Assembly (NCBI GenBank): GCA_036524675.1 | Contig: DATDBU010000005.1 | Location: 1-42,586 of the forward strand | Direction: 5' to 3' | Length of the DNA stretch: 42,586 nucleotides | Source of the DNA: DATDAW01 sp036524675 | GTDB lineage: Bacteria > Verrucomicrobiota > Verrucomicrobiia > Chthoniobacterales > DASVRZ01 | In this document: piece by piece, positions 37,003 to 42,586 of the stretch | How positions within the stretch are numbered: position 1 is the stretch's first letter | Layout: each line of letters begins with the position of its first letter | Translations under genes and position numbers: made by a program | Notes under the pieces: model-generated | The model's database searches: none | The model's input: only the letters and a program-made list of their open reading frames with translations | What the model was told of the DNA's origin: nothing

Positions 37003-38664
37003 TCATTTTGAGTAGTCCCTCAGGATGCGCTTCACTTCCGCGATCGCTTCCGGATTCTGGTGCGCGCTGTGGTGCGACGGGACTACGAGTTCGCTCACGG
37101 CACCGTCCATATGGCTGCTCCAGTAGGGCACGATCCCGTCGGACATCACGGGTTTGGTATGGTCCTTGTTGCCGCCCTTTCCGCGATCGCCGCTGATGAC
37201 GTGGTACGGGATGCCCGGCGTAACCGGAATAGTGTTGATCGCTTTCACGAAGCGATTGTTCGGCGCAAGCGTGTCGACACTGTTGGGAATACGCCTCAGT
37301 TTGAGGTCGTCCGTCTGAAATGTCGCAATTTTTAGCACGTCCGTCCCTGCCTTGAGTAACGTTACCGGCGATTTCACGAGGCTCGAGCCGAAACGACCCA
37401 ACCAATTGCTTGCCAGGTCGCTGCCGCGCAAGGGGGCCGAGATGAAGATCACGCGCCCGACTTCGGGGCGGTGACGGAAAATGACCGCGTCGGTAAAAAG
37501 TTGTTTTGCCTCAGGCGCCATCGTTACCTGCTCTGGCGGTTTCTTAAAAAGGTCCATCCAGATCTTGTCGCCGGTATCGGTGATGAGCAGCCTGCTGATG
37601 CAGCCGCCCATGCTGTGGCCGATGACAACCATCTTTTTTTGCAGCGGGTAGCGTTCTTGTATCGCGTCGAGCTCACGCCGCAGAATCGCTGCGGAATACG
37701 GATACGGGTAGCCGCTCGGATAACTGTAAAACCAGAACTGGTAGTTGCGCCGGATCTGCTCGTCGGCGCGCAGCGCGTTGATCATCGGCGTCCACGTCGC
37801 AGGGGTATCCATCAGCCCGTGAACGACGAGCACGACCGTCTTGTTCGGGTCGTAAGGCTGGAGTCGCGCGATCCGGGCGGTCTCGGCATATTCCGCGGGC
37901 CGCAACAGGCGCGAGAGTTCGAGCTTCTTCGGATTCGTGCTCGCCAGCATGACGGCGAGCGGCACGGTGTAGTCAGCCGCCATCGGGAAGCTGCGGCCGG
38001 CAAGCGTCACGCGTTCAGTGGCCATCGGGTCCTTAAATGCGATTACGGCATGACGGCCCTCAAACTGGATGAGCGCTGTAACCCCGTAGAAAATCTTCGG
38101 GATGGTGAAATCCCTTGCGGCGTTCTTATTCACCCCACGCCCGATCGCGACGATGGGTGCCCCTACACCTTCCTTGCGCGAGTGCTCCGTGACATAGGTG
38201 CCGCCGATGTCGAATTGATCCGCCGGCGTGAAATCGTAAAGCGTCGGATTCCAGCCGGGACGCGGGTCCCGCTTGTGCGTGAGGACAAACTCGCCGCCCT
38301 CCGCCGGCACGCGCAGTGGCTGCGTCCACGGGTCGAGCTTCGCCTCTTTGACCGTGCCCAGCACACGCGCGACGGCAAAGTTGTAGGCGTCGCGCGCAGA
38401 GATGTCGTCAGGATTGCGCGCGAGCTGTTCCGCCGCCACCTGCGCGGCAGTCAAAAGTTCGCCCAACGCCAAAAGCGGCTTCCGCTTCTCCTGAAGCAGC
38501 GCCTTGGCGATATTCTGCTCGGCCGACACCAGCGACCCGACCGCGGCCCTAAACGGGCGAAACTGCGGCTTCCGTTCTGCGACGGTGGCGTATTGAGCAC
38601 AGCCGGCAAACAAAAGTGTCGAGACTAGCAGGATGCCACCAAAGCGGATAGAAAGGGCCTTCAC
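37003..38664 (-). CDS. alpha/beta-hydrolase lipoprotein, copy 2
   Basis: A 553-residue predicted lipoprotein with lipobox L-F-A-G-C (cysteine near residue 21), paralogous over its whole length to the gene at 30479-32092. Shared blocks are G-V-G-A-P-I-V-A-I-G-R-G, L-Q-P-Y-D-P, F-W-F-Y-S-Y-P-S-G-Y-P-Y-P-Y-S-A and P-N-S-V-D-T-L-A-P-N. The catalytic set is G-H-S-M-G-G (Ser about 351), S-D-G-I-V-P-Y-W-S and S-H-H-S. It probably acts as a lipase or esterase on the outside of the inner membrane or in the outer membrane. The two copies flank a 5-kb envelope-gene region, so the duplication is either old or was followed by gene insertion. Confidence 0.87.
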   Translation of the reverse strand: MKALSIRFGGILLVSTLLFAGCAQYATVAERKPQFRPFRAAVGSLVSAEQNIAKALLQEKRKPLLALGELLTAAQVAAEQLARNPDDISARDAYNFAVARVLGTVKEAKLDPWTQPLRVPAEGGEFVLTHKRDPRPGWNPTLYDFTPADQFDIGGTYVTEHSRKEGVGAPIVAIGRGVNKNAARDFTIPKIFYGVTALIQFEGRHAVIAFKDPMATERVTLAGRSFPMAADYTVPLAVMLASTNPKKLELSRLLRPAEYAETARIARLQPYDPNKTVVLVVHGLMDTPATWTPMINALRADEQIRRNYQFWFYSYPSGYPYPYSAAILRRELDAIQERYPLQKKMVVIGHSMGGCISRLLITDTGDKIWMDLFKKPPEQVTMAPEAKQLFTDAVIFRHRPEVGRVIFISAPLRGSDLASNWLGRFGSSLVKSPVTLLKAGTDVLKIATFQTDDLKLRRIPNSVDTLAPNNRFVKAINTIPVTPGIPYHVISGDRGKGGNKDHTKPVMSDGIVPYWSSHMDGAVSELVVPSHHSAHQNPEAIAEVKRILRDYSK

Positions 38665-38689
38665 GGCGCTGGAGTGGAGCGAACCGCGT

Positions 38690-38755
38690 TTTGCAAGTCA
38701 AGCATGGGTTACTGGCTGATGCCGATGTCCCCTGGCACGTAGCGTGAGATAAAAG
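38690..38755 (-). pseudogene. small degenerate fragment, similar to 39464-39645
   Basis: Minus-strand translation gives F-I-S-R-Y-V-P-G-D-I-G-I-S-Q, a stop, then P-M-L-D-L-Q. This mirrors V-G-I-S-Q-Q-P-M-F-D-L-Q of the fragment at 39464-39645, and DNA identity in the core (CATGGGTTxCTGGCTGATG) is obvious. The rest of 38665-38975 (311 bp) holds no gene I can support. Confidence 0.5.
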
Positions 38756-38975
38756 ACGAAGTGCTGACTGCCTGAATGTATCAGGGAAGCGGCTTCCCCT
38801 GGGTTCCGAGGCTGATGCGGCCGCTCATGTCACGACGTCGCAGGGGCGCCGGTGAGTTGCAGAAAGGGAGGAGTGCCTTGAAAGGATCCACAGGCTGTTT
38901 CAACGCGCCGCTCCTTGGGATGCGGATTTTCTGCAAGCTCATGTCACAAATCCGGGCGGGTGGCGGTCTTCTTCC

Positions 38976-39395
38976 ATGGATATGAAATACAACAAAGCAA
39001 TCTCCATCATCATACCTGCCCTCATTAGTTTCTTCATGCTCTTCAGCTCCTATATGTCCGGAACTCGCACAGTGGAGTTCGCCCAGATGGGCTTTCCGAA
39101 TTATTTCCGCATCGAACTCACCTTGGCGAAAGTCATCGGCGCTCTGCTTCTCCTGATTCCCCAGGTTCCCGCGAGAATCAAGGAGTGGATCTACGTTTGT
39201 TTCGGCGTCGTTCTTATTTCCGCTGCCATTGCAAAATTCAATAGCGGCTATCCTCTGTCAGGAGTTGTCGAGCCCCTATTTGTTTTTACCATCATGGCCA
39301 GCTCGCTTTTTTACTTAAATAGACTGGAGAAGGACCGCGCAGGCTCCATGCATCTTCATCGCCAAGACGCCAGACACCAAAGAGAGGCAACTTAA
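38976..39395 (+). CDS. DoxX-like family membrane protein
   Basis: A 139-residue protein with four membrane helices (about residues 8-25, 46-62, 70-87 and 95-112). The pattern F-P-N-Y-F-R-I-E-L-T-L-A-K-V-I-G-A-L-L-L-L-I-P and I-K-E-W-I-Y fits the DoxX-like family, whose role is poorly known. The last 20 residues are polar and may be a poorly conserved tail. ATG 38976 or ATG 38982 could be the start. It is flanked by decayed fragments. Confidence 0.8.
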   Translation: MDMKYNKAISIIIPALISFFMLFSSYMSGTRTVEFAQMGFPNYFRIELTLAKVIGALLLLIPQVPARIKEWIYVCFGVVLISAAIAKFNSGYPLSGVVEPLFVFTIMASSLFYLNRLEKDRAGSMHLHRQDARHQREAT

Positions 39396-39463
39396 ACGTA
39401 TTTGCGCGCACCCGGCGAAAACGAAAGCCACGGCAAAAAGAGCGAGATACGAAGGAGTTGTTC

Positions 39464-39645
39464 TCATGGTGTGGACGGGGATGCCAATGTGCTTTGCAGA
39501 TCGAACATGGGTTGCTGGCTGATGCCGACGAAACCCTGCTGTCCGTGGGTAAGATCGAAGATCAACGTGATGACGATGGTGATGAGCAGCGGCAACACGA
39601 CACTGGTGAAGCCGGATCGTGCGCCCTGCGCCCCCGAACCGTAGC
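39464..39645 (-). pseudogene. C-terminal fragment of a membrane protein (possibly bestrophin-like/DUF4239)
   Basis: The minus-strand frame contains one hydrophobic helix (S-V-V-L-P-L-L-I-T-I-V-I-T-L-I-F-D-L) followed by G-I-S-Q-Q-P-M-F-D-L-Q-S-T-L. This resembles the tail of DUF4239-type proteins. The upstream part of the frame (to 39766) is not protein-like and lacks the rest of the family, so this is a remnant. The family call is tentative. Confidence 0.4.
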
Positions 39646-39739
39646 TGCTAGTGAAGCAACCAAATGAGGCGACCAGAGCATGGCGCCCTGCACGCCCCCA
39701 ATCTGTCCCTTGCGTGGTTCGTCCCTTGCGCTCCACCCT

Positions 39740-39890
39740 CAGACCATTATGTCCTTCCCATCCCACCGGGCGAACTTCGCGTAGGGCCCCATCACCAGCG
39801 CAGCCAATTCTCCAGCTATTGCCAGGGACTCAGGCTTATGCCGATGGACACCATCAACATCAGCACCGTGGTTGGCAGTAGATATTTCAT
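39740..39890 (-). pseudogene. N-terminal fragment of a bile-acid/Na+ symporter-like or other membrane protein
   Basis: From ATG 39890 on the minus strand the sequence M-K-Y-L-L-P-T-T-V-L-M-L-M-V-S-I-G-I-S-L-S-P-W-Q ends in a stop; L-E-N-W-L-R-W follows after it. The pattern resembles the first helix of BASS-type transporters, with premature stops and no continuation. Low certainty on the family; high certainty that no full gene exists. Confidence 0.35.
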
Positions 39891-39902
39891 GACGGGCGTT
39901 GG

Positions 39903-39980
39903 TTGAACAGGAGGCAACGGAGACAATAGAGACAGGAAATTTGTGACTCATCTCGGTTCTCTTCGTTTCCTCCTGTTCAA
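39903..39980. repeat. palindromic repeat GAACAGGAGG type, copy 1
   Basis: The 78-bp element begins TTGAACAGGAGGCAACGGAG and ends in the near reverse complement (CGTTTCCTCCTGTTCAA), forming an imperfect stem of about 30 bp with a short loop. Same family as 40734-40806. Confidence 0.65.
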
Positions 39981-40005
39981 AGTTATTTCACGCAGCTCTC
40001 GCCGT

Positions 40006-40224
40006 TCAGGTGAGCGTGATGGTGAAGGGTTCCCCGGGCTGGCTTTCGCCCGCACCGTTGATCGCGGTCACGGCCAGCTTGAGCGCCACGCCCGTGGGCA
40101 GGGCCGTAAAGAGCGCCTCGCTTTCAGTGGTCAGTTTTTCGGCCACTTCCGCACCCGTGACCGGGTTCGTAACCGTCGCGCGATACGATTCCGCCCGGCT
40201 TTCCGGGATTTTCTGTGATGCCAC
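40006..40224 (-). CDS. small fibronectin type III-like protein
   Basis: A 72-residue protein read from GTG 40224 with AGGAAAGGA about 7 bp upstream, a good ribosome-binding site. It contains the strands E-S-Y-R-A-T-V-T-N, L-F-T-A-L-P-T-G-V-A-L-K-L-A-V-T-A-I-N-G-A-G-E-S and ends E-P-F-T-I-T-L-T. The A-x-N-x-A-G-E-S-x-P-S/G-E-P pattern is typical of the last strands of fibronectin III domains. It is shorter than a full domain (about 90), so it could be a truncated gene or a genuine small protein. No signal peptide. The 14-residue repeat array lies just upstream in the opposite reading direction. Confidence 0.5.
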   Translation of the reverse strand: MASQKIPESRAESYRATVTNPVTGAEVAEKLTTESEALFTALPTGVALKLAVTAINGAGESQPGEPFTITLT

Positions 40225-40239
40225 GGAGAGTCCTTTCCT

Positions 40240-40812
40240 GTGATTTCGTGGTGGTTTTTTTGGTGCTTGCGGGAGGTGTTTCCCGAAAAAAGGAGGATCG
40301 GAGCGGCCATCGAAGTGTTCGCCGCCTCCGCCGGGTTCTCCGCAACGGCCATCCACGCGTTCGAAGGCTCCGCCGGACTCTCCCGCGCCACTCTGGAAGT
40401 TGTCGGAGCCTTCCAGCGGCTCTCCTGGGAACCCATCGACACCGTCGAAGCCCTCGCAGGACTCCCAAAAATGACCATCGACGCAATCGAAGCCACCGCG
40501 CGACGCCCCGAAATGATCATCGACGCTATTGAAACTCCCTCAGGAGTCTCCCGCAACCCGCTCGACGCCTTCGACGTCCGTAGGGCGGTCTCCGGTCACG
40601 GCCGCCAATGCTTCAAAGTATCTTCTGAAAAGCCGGAGAGACCAGATCGCCGGCGATGTTTTTGCCGGGGAAAGGCTGGCTCGCCTCGAGCTCCGTTTGC
40701 TCCCGTCGAATGCATTACTGCCCGGCTGTTTCTAAACAGGAGGGAACAAAGAGAACGGAGGCAGGAATTTATTCATCATCTCCGTTTCCTCTGTTTGCTC
40801 CTGTTTGAATGA
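40240..40812 (+). CDS. doubtful ORF containing 14-residue tandem repeats
   Basis: An open frame of 190 codons starting with GTG. Residues 23-120 consist of seven tandem 14-residue units of the form x-I-D/E-A-hydrophobic-E-x-x-x-G-x-x-x-x (for example P-I-D-T-V-E-A-L-A-G-L-P-K-M and T-I-D-A-I-E-A-T-A-R-R-P-E-M). The remaining C-terminal part runs into a palindromic DNA repeat and looks non-coding. The minus strand is also open across the array. A strong Shine-Dalgarno-like AAGGAGG at 40290-40296 has no good start codon after it. I consider a repeat-protein remnant more likely than an intact gene. Confidence 0.35.
   Translation: MISWWFFWCLREVFPEKRRIGAAIEVFAASAGFSATAIHAFEGSAGLSRATLEVVGAFQRLSWEPIDTVEALAGLPKMTIDAIEATARRPEMIIDAIETPSGVSRNPLDAFDVRRAVSGHGRQCFKVSSEKPERPDRRRCFCRGKAGSPRAPFAPVECITARLFLNRREQRERRQEFIHHLRFLCLLLFE
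40306..40599 (+). repeat. tandem 42-bp repeat array, seven units
   Basis: Seven units of exactly 42 bp in one frame. Conserved cores are ATCGACGCxxTCGAAGCC and a downstream GGACTC/GGAGTC segment. Units 4-6 are closest to each other; the outer units are more diverged. There is no insertion or deletion between units, implying selection on frame or recent amplification. Confidence 0.7.
40734..40806. repeat. palindromic repeat GAACAGGAGG type, copy 2
   Basis: A 73-bp palindrome with arms AAACAGGAGGGAACAAAGAG and the complementary CTCTGTTTGCTCCTGTTT, and a loop containing TTATTCATCAT. It is homologous to 39903-39980. Confidence 0.65.
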
Positions 40813-40826
40813 ATCCTGTTTCCATG

Positions 40827-40860
40827 TTTTGAACAGGAGTTAAGGGAGGGAACAGAGATG
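40827..40860. repeat. half copy of the GAACAGGAGG repeat
   Basis: TTTTGAACAGGAGTTAAGGG followed by AGGGAACAGAGATG matches the left arm of the two full palindromes; the right arm is absent. Confidence 0.5.
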
Positions 40861-40975
40861 AAGCGAGATAGGGTCGGATAATGGTTCGCCGATCGTTCGA
40901 AACCAAGAACGCCCCCCTGAAAGCAGACCGTATGAAATCCGCCGGGAACCACGATGAACCGATGAACCGCCACTG

Positions 40976-41280
40976 ACCAGCCTGCCGAAGATTGTTTCGC
41001 GCGAGGAATGGCAGCGCGCTTGCGACCAACTTTTGATCAAAGAGAAGGCGGCGACGAAGGCGCGCGATGCCCTTTCGGCGGAACGGCGCCGGTTGCCGAT
41101 GGTGCGGATCGAAAAGGACTATGTCTTCGACAGACCGGAAAGCCAAGTCCGGTTGCTCGACCTGTTCGAAGGGCGGCGCCAACTGATTATCTATCACTTC
41201 ATGTTCCCGCTCTTGCATGGGTGGCCGAATGGCCGGATGCCCGGGTTGCTTGATGGTCGTCGATTTGGCTTTCCAAGCCT
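40976..41280 (+). pseudogene. DUF899-family thioredoxin-like protein, truncated
   Basis: The frame T-S-L-P-K-I-V-S-R-E-E-W, A-R-D-A-L-S-A-E-R-R-R-L-P-M-V, K-D-Y-V-F and L-L-D-L-F-E-G-R-R-Q-L-I-I-Y-H-F-M-F is the classical DUF899 N-terminus. After H-G-W-P near 41225 a frameshift leads to A-G-C-P-G-C-L-M-V-V-D, the family's C-x-x-C motif, and homology then ends. No usable start codon precedes the homology, because the frame opens after a stop at about 40960. About two thirds of the expected 240 residues are missing. The region 41281-41427 holds nothing recognisable. Confidence 0.85.
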
Positions 41281-41427
41281 TCACGGATTGAATGCCGGCG
41301 TTAGGCTTCGCGCTGGCCGTATGGCGCGGGAAAAGCCGCCCACGAAATAGCCGTTCGCGGATCTTTCGTCTCGGGCCACTTTGTCGTTTACGTTACTCCT
41401 GCCGAAGGTAATTTTGCGGGCAAGCCG

Positions 41428-41919
41428 ATGTCCGAAATTCTCGACCTTCTCTACGATTCCGAGGAGCGGCGTTTCGCCGCTGGGGAAGTCATTCTCCAGG
41501 AGGGCGGAATGAGCGGGCCATTGCTGTTCCTTGCCGAAGGCGCCGTTGAGGTGGTGAAGGACGGCGTGCAGATTGCGACCACCTCGCAGCCCGGGACGGT
41601 GTTCGGAGTCTTTTCGCTTTTGCTCAACGGCAGGGACGCGGCCACGATCCGCGCCCTCGAGCCCTGCGTCTTTCGGGTGATCGAGAATCCACGCGCCCTT
41701 CTCAAGGAATCTCCCTTGGTCTGCTGGCACGTTTGCGAGACAGTCACCCACCGGCTCGCGACGCTGACCGCTTATCTCTGCGACGTGCAACGGCAGTTCG
41801 CCGGCAACGATCATCTCGGCATGATGAGTGAGATGCTCGCCGCGCTCCTGCATCGGCACCCGCCCACGCGGATCCGCCCCAGCGAGTCAACGATCCGTCA
41901 GGGCGAGGTGACGGATTGA
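41428..41919 (+). CDS. cyclic-nucleotide-binding-domain protein
   Basis: A 163-residue protein with one Crp-type effector-binding domain (residues about 15-105): A-A-G-E-V-I-L-Q-E-G, L-L-F-L-A-E-G-A-V-E-V-V and G-T-V-F-G-V-F-S-L-L-L-N-G-R-D-A-A-T-I-R-A, the phosphate-binding-cassette region. No helix-turn-helix follows, so it is not a transcription factor. The arginine that contacts the cyclic phosphate in CRP may be the R of N-G-R-D-A-A-T. The 3' end overlaps the convergent phosphoesterase gene by 33 bp. Open frame continues upstream without a start codon; ATG 41428 is the only good choice. Confidence 0.75.
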   Translation: MSEILDLLYDSEERRFAAGEVILQEGGMSGPLLFLAEGAVEVVKDGVQIATTSQPGTVFGVFSLLLNGRDAATIRALEPCVFRVIENPRALLKESPLVCWHVCETVTHRLATLTAYLCDVQRQFAGNDHLGMMSEMLAALLHRHPPTRIRPSESTIRQGEVTD

Positions 41920-42586
41920 TTTCCCTTCGCAGGAAATCCACTCCGCGGTCATCGCGTCCAGATCGAGCCGGATATACGTGGGAAACCGGCCTATCTGCTG
42001 GCCCGGATTAAACACCCACGTCTTCCCGATGCGATCGATCCACGATCCCCCGGAGAGGAACGGGGCGCGGTGAATGTGACCACTCAGGACCAGATCGGGG
42101 CCGAAGCGCCCAATCCATTCGCGCAGGAACAGATCGCCGAAAAATTTCTTCCCCGCCCAACTGACACCCGCACGATCCGGCGGCGCATGATGACACCAGA
42201 TCCAGCGACTCGTATTTTGCGCGGCCTCGCGTGCGAGCAAGTTCTCCAATTCGGCGCGAGACATGGGGCCGTCCCACCACGGGCATGCCGTCACTCGGGT
42301 GTCGCCGATCACCGCGCTGTCTCCGTCCACGAAAAGACCCTCCGCCCGTGACAGCCGCAGCCAGCCCGCAAACGACTCGTTCGCGGCGTTGCGACTGTCG
42401 CCATCATGGTTTCCCGAGCTCACCAGCAACCGGGTGTGCTGCCGGATCCGGCGCAGATATTTTTCGACGACGACGATCTGCACGTCGAAATCCAGCGTCG
42501 AACCGAGGTCGAGCAGATCGCCGCCGATGATCACGAGATCGTAGTCGCCGGCATTCGCCGCCAGCCAGTCATACTGCTGCAGCGTA
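41887..42586 (-). CDS. calcineurin-like metallophosphoesterase, 5' end beyond the window
   Basis: At least 232 codons are present and the frame stays open to the right edge, so the N-terminus with the first D-x-H motif is missing. Metal-binding motifs in order are G-G-D-L-L-D, S-G-N-H-D-G-D, C-H-H-A-P-P and S-G-H-I-H-R-A-P, which are the standard set for two-metal phosphoesterases. It probably hydrolyses a phosphodiester or phosphomonoester in the cytoplasm; the substrate is unknown. It converges on and overlaps the cyclic-nucleotide-binding-domain gene by 33 bp, an overlap that could cause transcriptional interference. Confidence 0.85.
   Translation of the reverse strand, partial: TLQQYDWLAANAGDYDLVIIGGDLLDLGSTLDFDVQIVVVEKYLRRIRQHTRLLVSSGNHDGDSRNAANESFAGWLRLSRAEGLFVDGDSAVIGDTRVTACPWWDGPMSRAELENLLAREAAQNTSRWIWCHHAPPDRAGVSWAGKKFFGDLFLREWIGRFGPDLVLSGHIHRAPFLSGGSWIDRIGKTWVFNPGQQIGRFPTYIRLDLDAMTAEWISCEGKSIRHLALTDR

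Noticed and set aside
37471..38628. 385-codon plus-strand open frame
   Set aside because: It is antisense to the second hydrolase lipoprotein, whose catalytic motifs and lipobox are unambiguous.
38776..38985. 69-codon plus-strand open frame before the DoxX-like gene
   Set aside because: No homology or ribosome-binding site; it covers degenerate intergenic sequence and overlaps the DoxX-like start.

Overview
The window looks like chromosome from a Verrucomicrobiota-like soil or freshwater bacterium. The inference rests on the sequence of the ribosomal protein and RNA polymerase genes, the GC-rich coding sequence with mostly weak Shine-Dalgarno sites, and several families common in that phylum (sugar porters with long loops, PIG-L deacetylases, DhnA-type aldolase, DUF502, DUF4105). 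Phylum placement is an inference; no 16S gene is present.

Left part (1-8916): an IS4-family insertion sequence with perfect 26-bp ends and a 9-bp target duplication lies just upstream of a complete but rearranged Nit1C cluster. This conserved set (a nitrilase, a radical SAM protein, a GNAT protein, an AIR-synthase-like protein, a flavoprotein and two small proteins) has been linked in other bacteria to growth on cyanide as nitrogen source. Here the order is nitE-nitF, then a LacI-family regulator on the opposite strand, then nitB-nitC-nitD-nitG-nitH. Two matching palindromes built from TGCGCA hexamers lie between the regulator and nitB.

8917-18500: a SorC-type regulator with its own palindrome and promoter, then two decayed genes fused tail to tail (a zinc alcohol dehydrogenase and a MOSC-domain protein). 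Next is a tight four-gene amino-sugar operon: sugar porter, GlcNAc-type kinase, PIG-L deacetylase and NagB. It suggests GlcNAc catabolism in which a PIG-L protein replaces NagA. A split ThrE-type exporter, RNase HI and a VOC-family protein follow.

18600-28917, minus strand: the housekeeping operon rplA-rplJ-rplL-rpoB-rpoC, closed by a strong intrinsic terminator. rplK and nusG are not upstream of rplA. Hairpins follow rplJ and rplL, and the rplL-rpoB gap is unusually long.

29148-38664: mainly minus-strand envelope genes. They comprise a secreted protein of unknown function, two paralogous alpha/beta-hydrolase lipoproteins, an outer-membrane Phenol_MetA_deg-type protein next to an internally deleted outer-membrane pseudogene, DUF502, GlsB-like and DUF4105 membrane proteins, and on the plus strand a class I (DhnA-type) fructose-bisphosphate aldolase.

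38665-42586: a decayed accessory zone with fragments of membrane proteins and a DUF899 pseudogene, palindromic REP-like repeats, a tandem 42-bp/14-residue repeat array and a small fibronectin-III-like protein. It also holds a DoxX-like gene, a cyclic-nucleotide-binding-domain protein and a metallophosphoesterase cut by the right edge.
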